A DNA stretch of 11,896 nucleotides from Kiritimatiellota bacterium. Its GTDB lineage: Bacteria > Verrucomicrobiota > Lentisphaeria > Victivallales > JAADHT01. A model generated the notes under the pieces. The model ran no database searches, was not told the DNA's origin, and was given only the letters and a program-made list of their open reading frames with translations. The translations under genes were made by a program, and so were the position numbers. How positions within the stretch are numbered: the stretch's first letter is position 1; every line of letters begins with the position of its first letter. Location: assembly GCA_013151705.1 (NCBI GenBank), contig JAADHT010000171.1, forward strand, positions 1 to 11,896. Direction: 5' to 3'. This document shows positions 1 through 6,543 of the stretch, one piece after another.

Positions 1-2
1 GG

Positions 3-31
3 AATCTACCGCTGGAAAATTGAAAAGTCAA
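3..31 (-). promoter_or_regulatory. Predicted sigma-70-type promoter reading out of the left edge
   Basis: On the minus strand there is a -35 box TTGACT (31 to 26), a 17-bp spacer and a -10 box TAGATT (8 to 3). The match to consensus is 5 of 6 and 4 of 6 with ideal spacing. It lies just downstream of the IS66 transposase relic on the same strand and points out of the window, so it would drive a gene not seen here. The IS end may supply it. This is a prediction from sequence only. Confidence 0.4.
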
Positions 32-47
32 GCGATTTTAAAACGTT

Positions 48-735
48 TTAATAAATTTTGTCCAAGATTGCGCTGGGGCGCTGCAAACTGTCGTATTCTT
101 GTCCGACCCTTTCCGGGATGAAAGGATTGCCTTTCAAAGCATCGGCGAGTGCGTCCAGCACTCCCAGTCCGTTTTTCCCAGCCGTGGATATGTAGCTTCT
201 GAGATGACACCGCTTCTTGGAGGCGTTGACGCCTCTGAACGTTCCGGATATTTTCTCTTTGAGTTTCATCATCCTCAAATCTCTTTCAGCAAGATTGTTG
301 TCGAAACGGAACGTCGAAGTTGCGAATGAACGCGAGGTTTTCCTCCTTGAAACCACAGACTCTTTCGGCGAATTTACGTTCTCTGCTTTTTGCGGTTCAA
401 CCTCGTTTTCCGTTTGGTTTTGGAGGAGGATGTTTCTTGAGGCCCTTGGCGGTTATGGAATCGTAGGCTTGATCTATGATATGCTCGACAGCCTCGTCGA
501 GACTACGCGCTCCCTTATCAATAACGCGTTTTTTCTCTTCCAAAGCGGTGAGAAGGCAATTGGTCTTTTCCTACGCTGGGCGACGAATACCGCGTTTGGA
601 CGAATCTTGAATCCCGGCACTTGCGCATTCCGCGGAACGTTGTAGACTATCCCTGCGGGATGTCCGTCGCCACAATTGAACCGGAAGTATTTTTCGTGTT
701 GTTCGTTTATTTCGTGGGTGGCGTATTCCTTCTCC
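48..735 (-). pseudogene. Decayed IS66-family transposase (multiply disrupted remnant)
   Basis: The C-terminal part, read from about 302 down to the stop at 48, carries the IS66 signature DNNLAERDLRMMKLKEKISG followed by RSYISTAGKNG and a GNPF-type end. The NLAER glutamate is probably the third acidic residue of the DDE site. The preceding part (about 570 to 304) is in another frame and reads TALEEKKRVIDKG, then FKEENLAFIRNFDVPF. The two join if one base (C, at 303) is removed, so there is a +1 frameshift in the middle of the motif. This middle frame also contains an in-frame TGA (399-397), where other family members usually have a basic residue, and a TAG at 573-571. A third fragment (about 734 to 618) contains HEINEQHEKYFRFNCGDG, which resembles the IS66 zinc-finger region. 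Between it and the middle fragment most of the DDE core is missing, so an internal deletion is likely. No terminal inverted repeats were identified. An intact IS66 transposase is about 500 residues, so this copy cannot be active. The zinc-finger assignment is the least certain part. Confidence 0.85.
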
Positions 736-774
736 GCCGCCGCGGATTGGCGACGATGATAATTTGCGAATAAA

Positions 775-778
775 GAGG
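775..778 (+). promoter_or_regulatory. Ribosome binding site deciding the start of the LarA-like gene
   Basis: The sequence AAAGAGG ends at 778. Three in-frame starts are close together: GTG at 778, ATG at 781 and ATG at 787. Only the ATG at 787 lies at a normal distance (8 nt) from GAGG; the other two overlap it or sit 2 nt away. I therefore place the start at 787. Confidence 0.6.
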
Positions 779-786
779 TGATGATT

Positions 787-2040
787 ATGGTGCTGAACAG
801 AAAGGACAAAAAAGAGATATTGGCAAAACTGCTTGAGTCCAATGGAGGCTCCTCCTTGAAAAAGGTGCTGCTCATTCCGCCGGATTTCACCCGGTTCAAC
901 TCAAACGCCGGAGAACTCACCGCAATTTTGTACGAAATGCTCTCCGATTCCGCCGAAGTTGACATCCTTCCGGCGTTGGGCACTCATGTGGCGATGACCG
1001 AGCACGAGTTGAAGACGATGTTCGGTGATGAAATTCCGTTGGACAAGTTCATCGTCCATGATTGGCGCAACGGGCTGGTTCATCTCGGAGACGTGTCGGG
1101 GGACTTCATCAGCGAGTTGTCCGAGGGGAAAGTCGACTACTCCGTGAAAATCGAGGTGAACAAACGTCTTTTCGACGGCTACGATTTGATTCTTTCTATC
1201 GGACAGGTCGTCCCGCACGAAGTCGTCGGAATGGCAAATTACACGAAGAACATCTGCGTCGGAGTGGGTGGCGAGGACACCATAAACAAATCGCATTTCC
1301 TCGGTGCCGTTTACGGTATGGAGCGGATGATGGGGCGGATAGACACGCCGGTGCGCAAACTTTTCAACAAAGGCAGCACCGACTACCTCTCCGATCTGCC
1401 GCTGAAATACATTCTCTCCGTTATGTTGAAGAACCGGGAGACCGGCGAGATGGAAATGCGCGGATTGTTCACCGGAGACGAGGAGGCGTTCATTGAAGCG
1501 GCGAAGCTTAGCCAGGAGCTGAATCTCGACAAACTCGACGAGCCGCTGGACAAGGTGGTCGTCTATCTCGATCCGGAGGAGTTCAAAAGCACCTGGCTCG
1601 GCAACAAGTCGATCTACCGCACCCGCATGGCGATGGCGGACGACGGCGAGCTTATCGTTCTCGCGCCCGGACTTAAGGAGTTCGGGGAGGATACTGAAAT
1701 AGATAGACTGATACGTAAATACGGATACCGCGGAACGCCGGCGACGCTCCAAGCGGTCAAAGACAACGAGGATCTGCGGAACAACCTCAGCGCGGCGGCA
1801 CACCTGATACACGGCTCCAGCGAAGGGAGGTTCTCGGTCACATACTGTCCCGGTCCCGACGTTTCACTCGACGAGATTAAGAGCGTCGGTTTCAACGCCG
1901 TCGCCTATGACGAGATGGCCGCGAAATACGATCCGAAAAAACTGAAGGACGGCTTCAACGACGTCGAGGGCGAGAAGATCTTCTTCATAAGCAATCCCGG
2001 CCTCGGTCTGTGGGCGTTGAAAAGCCATTTCGCCGTGTAG
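787..2040 (+). CDS. LarA-like nickel-pincer racemase/epimerase family protein (DUF2088)
   Basis: This 417-residue cytoplasmic protein belongs to the lactate racemase (LarA) superfamily, which interconverts 2-hydroxyacid stereoisomers with a nickel-pincer nucleotide (NPN) cofactor. LarA is about 424 residues, so the length fits. Visible motifs are PPDFTR (Arg36), LGTHVAMT (His67), VVPHEVVGMANYTKN (His144 and Lys154) and TINKSH (His170). The His144-Lys154-His170 spacing of 10 and 16 residues equals the His174-Lys184-His200 spacing I recall for the Lactobacillus plantarum enzyme, where Lys binds the cofactor and His ligates nickel. His67 would match the other catalytic His108. The C-terminal half has RKYGYRGTPATL, NLSAAAHLIHGSSEGRF and ISNPGLGLWA, which I recall from an uncharacterised LarA-like branch. 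The substrate is therefore unknown and need not be lactate. No larB, larC or larE cofactor genes are present. The gene starts just beyond an IS66 relic and is divergent from it. A GATAAT at 758-763 could be a -10 box but has no convincing -35 partner. Confidence 0.88.
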   Translation: MVLNRKDKKEILAKLLESNGGSSLKKVLLIPPDFTRFNSNAGELTAILYEMLSDSAEVDILPALGTHVAMTEHELKTMFGDEIPLDKFIVHDWRNGLVHLGDVSGDFISELSEGKVDYSVKIEVNKRLFDGYDLILSIGQVVPHEVVGMANYTKNICVGVGGEDTINKSHFLGAVYGMERMMGRIDTPVRKLFNKGSTDYLSDLPLKYILSVMLKNRETGEMEMRGLFTGDEEAFIEAAKLSQELNLDKLDEPLDKVVVYLDPEEFKSTWLGNKSIYRTRMAMADDGELIVLAPGLKEFGEDTEIDRLIRKYGYRGTPATLQAVKDNEDLRNNLSAAAHLIHGSSEGRFSVTYCPGPDVSLDEIKSVGFNAVAYDEMAAKYDPKKLKDGFNDVEGEKIFFISNPGLGLWALKSHFAV

Positions 2041-2063
2041 TGAACCGTGACGGCGAACAGTGG

Positions 2064-2085
2064 GGGCGAGCCTATGTGCTCGCCC
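2064..2085. repeat. Perfect 8-bp palindrome with 6-nt loop after the LarA-like gene
   Basis: GGGCGAGC (2064-2071) pairs perfectly with GCTCGCCC (2078-2085) around the loop CTATGT. It begins 24 bp after the stop codon, so it could terminate transcription or protect the 3' end. No T tract follows on either strand, so it is not a classical intrinsic terminator. The motif resembles GGGCGA-ACATAGG-TCGCCC-type palindromes that I recall as dispersed repeats between genes in diverse bacteria. Dispersal in this genome is inference. Confidence 0.5.
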
Positions 2086-2143
2086 GCGGCGTCATCCAAC
2101 CCGTAATCTCGGCGTCCGTCTGATTGATGATGAGCGGTTGGCC

Positions 2144-2175
2144 GTGAATAGTGGACAGTGAATTGGAGAGTGGAC
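2144..2175. repeat. Degenerate tandem direct repeat (GTGAAT...AGTGGAC)
   Basis: GTGAATAGTGGAC (2144-2156) is followed one base later by GTGAAT (2158-2163), five inserted bases TGGAG, and AGTGGAC (2169-2175). It looks like two copies of one 13-bp unit, the second interrupted by five bases. No function is apparent. Confidence 0.35.
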
Positions 2176-2455
2176 CGTTAGAAAAACGAATGGATTGATT
2201 TACACATTTCAAGAGAGACGCTGAACTGGATGGGAGACAATGGATTTCCCGATGATCCGTCGATCGTCTCTTCGAATTCCTCGCCGTCTCTTTCGTCGCC
2301 GTCCCGCTTTTTCTCGTCGGCTCGTTTACCGCGTCAGCCGCGCCGCGCCTCATGCGCTCGCAACACGGTTCGCTCAGACTTTTGCGACTGGCTCTGATTA
2401 TTAAGGTTTTTTAATGCGATTTTAAGAACAATTTAACCGTAAGCGGGTATGTTAG

Positions 2456-2504
2456 CGTTGGTGTTCGCGATCGTGGAACTTGAATTTCCGGTTCCACACC
2501 GACG
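2456..2504 (+). other. Possible stem-loop in the leader of the glycosyltransferase cluster
   Basis: GTGGAAC (2473-2479) pairs with GTTCCAC (2491-2497) around an 11-nt loop. Beyond an unpaired TTCGCGATC-like stretch on the 5' side, CGTTGGT (2456-2462) pairs with ACCGACG (2498-2504) with one G-U pair. It lies about 60 bp before the TTG start. No T tract follows. It may be a structured leader or an operator-like dyad. It matches no riboswitch I know. Confidence 0.3.
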
Positions 2505-2555
2505 TTAGGTCGATGGGGTCCAACCTTAACCGTCCCCGTTATTCGGGAAGTTGAG

Positions 2556-2560
2556 AGGAG
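2556..2560 (+). promoter_or_regulatory. Shine-Dalgarno AGGAG supporting a TTG start
   Basis: AGGAG within GAGAGGAG ends 6 nt before the TTG at 2567. No ATG lies in frame nearby, and the encoded N-terminus leads directly into the first membrane helix. This supports TTG as the true start. Confidence 0.65.
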
Positions 2561-2566
2561 CGTGTT

Positions 2567-4267
2567 TTGATTAGAGTGTTTGACAAAAGGGTATTGGCGT
2601 TTTGCGGAATATGCGCTATGTGGGCGTTGATCTACCTGCCATCGCTTGGTGTCCGGGACGCCACGCGCAACGAATGCCGCAGAATCCTCCCAGCCGTGAC
2701 GATGCTCGAAACCGGAGACTGGAGCACACCGATGCTGTCGGGCAAACCGTATCGACGCAAACCTCCGATGATGAATTGGATGATAGCGTCGATTTTCAAG
2801 TTTACGGGTTCGCGAAGCGTTTTAACGGCCAGATTAGCGTCAACACTGGTTGTTTTGGCGCTGGCGCTGGCGATGTTGTTTATGCCTTCCGGTCTGCTGG
2901 ATTTGAAAAGCAGACTCGTCGCCTCGACCGCGTTTGTGATGTGTTTCGGAATGATGGGGCTCGGCAGAAACGCCGACATCGACCCGAGCTACGTCTGTGC
3001 CACCGGATTCGCAGTTCTTTTGTGGCTCGAGGCTTGGAGCCGTGGCTGGAATGATTGGCGATTATGGTTGCCGGCTTCGATTCCATTGGCGGCGGGAATG
3101 CTTCTCAAAGGACCGCTTATCTTTTTGTTCTACTACGCTTTTATTGGTTGCGTTCTCCATTTCGAAGGACGTAAGAAGGAATTAGGCTCTCTTTGGAATA
3201 TTCTCTCCATCGTGTTGGCGTTGCTACCGTTTTTGATTTGGATGTCGCTTTTTCTTCAAGCCGACCAACTCGATGATATTCGAAAAGCGCATTCAAACGC
3301 TTCAACCTGGTATCGTGAGATTTCGATGAGATTCAAGTTCGGAGAGATAACATTCGCGAAATGGTTGACCAGAGTACTGGGTAGTTTTGCTCAACTTCTC
3401 CCTTGGATATTGGTTTTTCCGCTGCTTTGGATCAAACCTCCACTCGCTCGTTTGAAACCCAAACCCCTCGTGTTCGCGAAGGCCGCGAGATTCGCGGGCC
3501 CCGCCATTTTGATATTGATAGACGCGATGCCGGCGACTAAAGCCCGCTATTCCGCCCCTTTGATCCCGCTGGTCGCCATCGCCGCCGGATTGATCATCCC
3601 GAAAATAACCATCGACGTTAAATGGGAGACGGTCGTTAAAAAGATAACCGCTGTGTTTTTCGTAATAGCTTTCGCTATATCCTCTCTATTGTTATTGGCG
3701 GCGTTGGTGTTGAGAACCATATCCATCGACAAGGTCGATAGTCTCAAAACGCGGATGTTTGCCGCCGCGTTCGAATCCATTCCGCTTGGGATGATCTTGG
3801 CGACCGTGGCGATAGCGGCTGTGGCATTTTTTCTCTTTCGCAACAAAGCCGACGAGATTAAGGGCACCACCGGAATAACGTTGACCGTCGTTTTCACGGC
3901 GGCCCTTTTCATCAATATATTCCTGGTTTTCTTCAAGCCGTTGACGGGAATGTCGAAGCACTACGCTCGTGAAACGGCCACCGAAATAAACACTTTCACA
4001 CCCGAGGGCGCCACCGTCTGCGGAGTCGATTACGTCGGAGAGGAGCCGTTCATCGTCCACCTGAAACGAAAATGGATCATGATCGACAAATTGGAGAATC
4101 TGAAAAAGCCCGCCACGGTTTTCGTTCTGGCCGACAAGTTTTTAGACGATTTGTCCGTTTACAAGCGGAAACATTCGATGCAAGAGGCGAGTCGCAAGAC
4201 GATCAAATATAAAAAGCGACATTTCTACAATTTAGTTCGGTTGAGGCCAAAGGACGCCGCACCGTGA
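2567..4267 (+). CDS. ArnT/PMT-like GT-C membrane glycosyltransferase (first of two)
   Basis: This is a 566-residue polytopic inner-membrane protein starting at TTG. It resembles the ArnT/dolichyl-phosphate-mannose mannosyltransferase clan (GT83/GT39), which transfers a sugar from a polyprenyl-phosphate donor to a lipid or protein on the periplasmic face. After helix 1 (about residues 9-26) comes the first periplasmic loop with VRDATRNECRR, then LETGDWSTPMLSGKPYRRKPPMMNW. These are the family hallmarks: an acidic motif, a GDW-P turn and K-PP. About ten further hydrophobic segments follow, then a hydrophilic C-terminal portion from about residue 465. The acidic motif is atypical. If Glu36 is the usual Glu, the Asp normally three residues before it is Thr33, and the nearest Asp is Asp31. 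The stop overlaps the GTG start of the next gene by 4 bp, so the two are almost certainly translationally coupled. Donor and acceptor cannot be told from sequence. Confidence 0.85.
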   Translation: MIRVFDKRVLAFCGICAMWALIYLPSLGVRDATRNECRRILPAVTMLETGDWSTPMLSGKPYRRKPPMMNWMIASIFKFTGSRSVLTARLASTLVVLALALAMLFMPSGLLDLKSRLVASTAFVMCFGMMGLGRNADIDPSYVCATGFAVLLWLEAWSRGWNDWRLWLPASIPLAAGMLLKGPLIFLFYYAFIGCVLHFEGRKKELGSLWNILSIVLALLPFLIWMSLFLQADQLDDIRKAHSNASTWYREISMRFKFGEITFAKWLTRVLGSFAQLLPWILVFPLLWIKPPLARLKPKPLVFAKAARFAGPAILILIDAMPATKARYSAPLIPLVAIAAGLIIPKITIDVKWETVVKKITAVFFVIAFAISSLLLLAALVLRTISIDKVDSLKTRMFAAAFESIPLGMILATVAIAAVAFFLFRNKADEIKGTTGITLTVVFTAALFINIFLVFFKPLTGMSKHYARETATEINTFTPEGATVCGVDYVGEEPFIVHLKRKWIMIDKLENLKKPATVFVLADKFLDDLSVYKRKHSMQEASRKTIKYKKRHFYNLVRLRPKDAAP

Positions 4268-5823
4268 AGAACAAGAATCTCCCACTGTTGATCATAATTT
4301 TAGTCGCTCTGCGTTTGGGAACCCTCGCTATTCCGCCGCTCACCGATCCGTCCGAGGCGAGATACGCGGAACTCGCGAAGGTTATGGCGCATACCGGCGA
4401 ATGGTTCGCCCCTCAAGTTTGGATAGATGGAGAATTGATTCCGTTCAAAGGCAAACCACCATTGGGCTTCTGGTTGATGGCCGGCTCGATGAAAGCGTTC
4501 GGATACAACGAGTTCGCCGCCCGGTTGCCGAGCGCGTTGTGCTCGATGCTATTGCTGTTCTTGATGTTTCTCGCGCTAAACCGATATTCCGATGATTACA
4601 CCGCCTGGACGGCGGTCGCGGTAACGGCTACAAGCGCCAGTTTTTTCATATTATCAGGAGCCGTGTTGGTGGACTCCGTTTTGTCTCTGTTCTCCATGGG
4701 AGCCGTTTTCTTTTACTACGCGTTTTTAAAAGAGGAGCTGACAAAAACAAAAAAACTTTTGAGCATTATGGTTTTTGTTTTTTTGGCTCTAGCTTTCATA
4801 ACAAAGGGTCCCGTGGGGCTCGTCTATTTCGGAATCCCGGTCTTTTTCTGGACGCTTCTCAGCGGACAATGGTCGACCTTGAAAAATCATTCGTGGATCG
4901 TCGGTGGAGCCCTTTTCCTGCTGATAACGATTCCTTGTTTTCTACTGATGGAAAACGCGATGCCTGGTTTTTTGAACTACTTTTTCGTGCGTGAGAACTT
5001 TTTACGGTACACCACAAAGAATTATGGTGATTTATACAGCTCGGCCAAACACGGATTGCCATTGGGTGTCGCCATTCCACTTACATTGGTCGCCTGTCTA
5101 CCGTGGATTCTTTTATCAGCCCAGATACTCATCTCGCGGTTTTGGCGTTCAAACGATGGAAAAAAAACGGACGAATCCGATAATTCGGAGGTCATGCGCT
5201 CGACACCGTCCGGCGATAAAATAGTTTCAAAAAAAGAGTTGTTGGTTTCGTCGCTTCAACATCTTCGAAGTTACGCCCAAGCTCCCGAGACGCTTTTCTC
5301 CATAGGATTGGTCTCGCTGGTCATTTTTTGGTCTTGTTCCAGTCATTTGATGTTTTATTATCTCATCGTTATGGTACCGTTGTTCGGCGCATGGTTGGCC
5401 GCTTGGATGCGGACCGTGAATTTTCCGTTGCGCAAAACCGCTTGGGCGAGTATCGTCCTGATAGCGTTTTATTCAGCGACCAGCCTACCGGTGTCGATGA
5501 TTTTGGAATCAGACAAATCCACAAGAGGCATTCTGCGCGAGGTGGAAAAGTTGCCTGGCGTGGACAAGACGGCTCCCATAGTTTTTGTTCGCCGAGTCCC
5601 GTACTCGGCATATTTCTACGCTGGAAACAGAGTGTTGCCACATGCGGAGGAGCGAGTTTCCGAAAGCGCTCTGAAAGCGTTGAGCGAAAAAAACGCGGTG
5701 CTTGTCTCGCTGAAAAAATATCTGAAAAGAATGCCCGGAGAATTGCGGGGAAAATTTATCGTGAAAATTGAAAAAGGCAAATGGACCGCGGCCGTCATAA
5801 GAAAACCGGAGGAACGAAAATGA
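4264..5823 (+). CDS. ArnT/PMT-like GT-C membrane glycosyltransferase (second of two)
   Basis: This 519-residue polytopic membrane protein has a GTG start overlapping the previous stop (GTGA). It has the canonical ArnT-type first loop: LTDPSEARYAELAKVM with Asp28 and Glu31, then HTGEWFAPQVW and FKGKPPLGFWLMAG (Lys64 with Pro-Pro). ITKGPVGLVYFG lies near residues 180-190, and many hydrophobic helices extend to about residue 420. The C-terminal soluble part contains VRRVPYSAYFYAGNRV, like the YSxxFYxGR segment of related enzymes. The role is inferred: transfer of a sugar from a lipid carrier to an acceptor at the outer face of the inner membrane. The charged loop at about residues 295-325 (RSNDGKKTDESDNSEV and onward) is longer and more polar than usual. 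The gene differs clearly from its upstream neighbour in sequence, so the pair probably acts on different donors or acceptors rather than being a recent duplication. Its stop overlaps the next ATG (ATGA). Confidence 0.87.
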   Translation: MKNKNLPLLIIILVALRLGTLAIPPLTDPSEARYAELAKVMAHTGEWFAPQVWIDGELIPFKGKPPLGFWLMAGSMKAFGYNEFAARLPSALCSMLLLFLMFLALNRYSDDYTAWTAVAVTATSASFFILSGAVLVDSVLSLFSMGAVFFYYAFLKEELTKTKKLLSIMVFVFLALAFITKGPVGLVYFGIPVFFWTLLSGQWSTLKNHSWIVGGALFLLITIPCFLLMENAMPGFLNYFFVRENFLRYTTKNYGDLYSSAKHGLPLGVAIPLTLVACLPWILLSAQILISRFWRSNDGKKTDESDNSEVMRSTPSGDKIVSKKELLVSSLQHLRSYAQAPETLFSIGLVSLVIFWSCSSHLMFYYLIVMVPLFGAWLAAWMRTVNFPLRKTAWASIVLIAFYSATSLPVSMILESDKSTRGILREVEKLPGVDKTAPIVFVRRVPYSAYFYAGNRVLPHAEERVSESALKALSEKNAVLVSLKKYLKRMPGELRGKFIVKIEKGKWTAAVIRKPEERK

Positions 5824-6485
5824 AAACACGTTTACGCCATATTTTGAACGAGGTGGTTTGGTGCTTGAAAACCTTGAAAAATCCTAAATGCCTATGGATT
5901 TATATTCCGGGCTTGGTGGCGACTTTAAGCGTCTATCTGGCTTCCTGGGCGGGCGCCGGCTGGTTTTTGGCCAAAGGTGGGCAGGAAACCTCGGCACTGG
6001 TTATTCTCTGCTGCTCCATAGCCCTCCTTTGCCTCTCATCCGCTAAAATGAAAACAATAGCGCCGCTTTTTCTGCTGGTTCTATGCGTGAACTTCCTGAT
6101 ACGGGAAATGGACCATCAAATCATCACGATCCCGGGATACGGCGATATCGTTGTTTTGTCCAAACATTATATCTATTTCGCATTGGTCTTGATGGGAGCC
6201 TGGGGTGTCTGGAAGGAGGAGCGGATTCTCGCCTTCTTCAACGAGCATATCGGAGTCAAAACGGTTCTTTTGAGTATGGGCATGACCTATGTCCTGTCGC
6301 AGATTTTCGCCAGGCGCGTTTTCAAACACATAAAAATTCTTCCGGACGAGCGTCGGCTGCATATCGCGTTTGAGGAGATCACGGAGAATTTCGCGCACTC
6401 CATGTTTTTGCTGGCGGCCGTTCTCATTTTACTCATCGCGCTCAAATCCGCGGAATCGAAGGACGAGACTCGCGGCGTATCATAA
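5820..6485 (+). CDS. Six-helix integral membrane protein of unknown function
   Basis: I do not recognise this family with confidence. I chose the ATG at 5820 because GGAGG (5808-5812) sits 7 nt upstream and the ATG overlaps the preceding TGA, giving 221 residues. The upstream in-frame ATG at 5781 lies well inside the previous gene without a ribosome site. The N-terminus is basic and cytoplasm-like (MKTRLRHIL). It is followed by hydrophobic segments at roughly 27-49, 57-73, 78-94, 112-130, 146-163 and 191-208, and a short charged tail. Polar residues near membrane boundaries stand out: LIREMDHQ at 93-100, WKEER at 131-135, and EEITENFAH at 185-193 just before the last helix. Such RE-D and EE--E patterns could form a binding or catalytic site, but this is speculative. 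Its place between glycosyltransferases suggests a role in moving or using a lipid-linked sugar, for example as an accessory subunit or flippase-like protein. Confidence 0.75.
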   Translation: MKTRLRHILNEVVWCLKTLKNPKCLWIYIPGLVATLSVYLASWAGAGWFLAKGGQETSALVILCCSIALLCLSSAKMKTIAPLFLLVLCVNFLIREMDHQIITIPGYGDIVVLSKHYIYFALVLMGAWGVWKEERILAFFNEHIGVKTVLLSMGMTYVLSQIFARRVFKHIKILPDERRLHIAFEEITENFAHSMFLLAAVLILLIALKSAESKDETRGVS

Positions 6486-6543
6486 TTCCAGCCGCGTACC
6501 GTCGAATTAATAGTATGGGATTTGCCGTTTGGAGCATGAAGAG

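Larger units (their letters stand above)
2041..2566. other. 526-bp intergenic region without a recognisable gene
   Basis: I see no supported coding sequence here. The stretch holds a perfect palindrome just after the LarA-like gene, a degenerate direct repeat at 2144-2175, an AT-rich patch around 2397-2435, a possible stem at 2456-2504, and the Shine-Dalgarno of the following TTG-started gene. I found no convincing promoter. TATGTT at 2448-2453 could be a -10 box, but the hexamer 17 bp upstream (AGAACA) is a poor -35. Confidence 0.6.

Noticed and set aside
758..763. GATAAT as a -10 box for the LarA-like gene
   Set aside because: No acceptable -35 hexamer lies 16-18 bp upstream (the sequence there is GC-rich), and a start so close to the ribosome site would leave almost no leader.
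901..1812. A 303-codon open frame on the minus strand opposite the LarA-like gene
   Set aside because: It lies wholly antisense to a well-supported gene, has no family motifs and a His/Arg/Val-rich composition expected from a complementary frame.
2041..2566. CRISPR array, riboswitch or small RNA gene in the long intergenic region
   Set aside because: There is no regularly spaced repeat, no known riboswitch core and no tRNA-like fold; only short isolated dyads are present.
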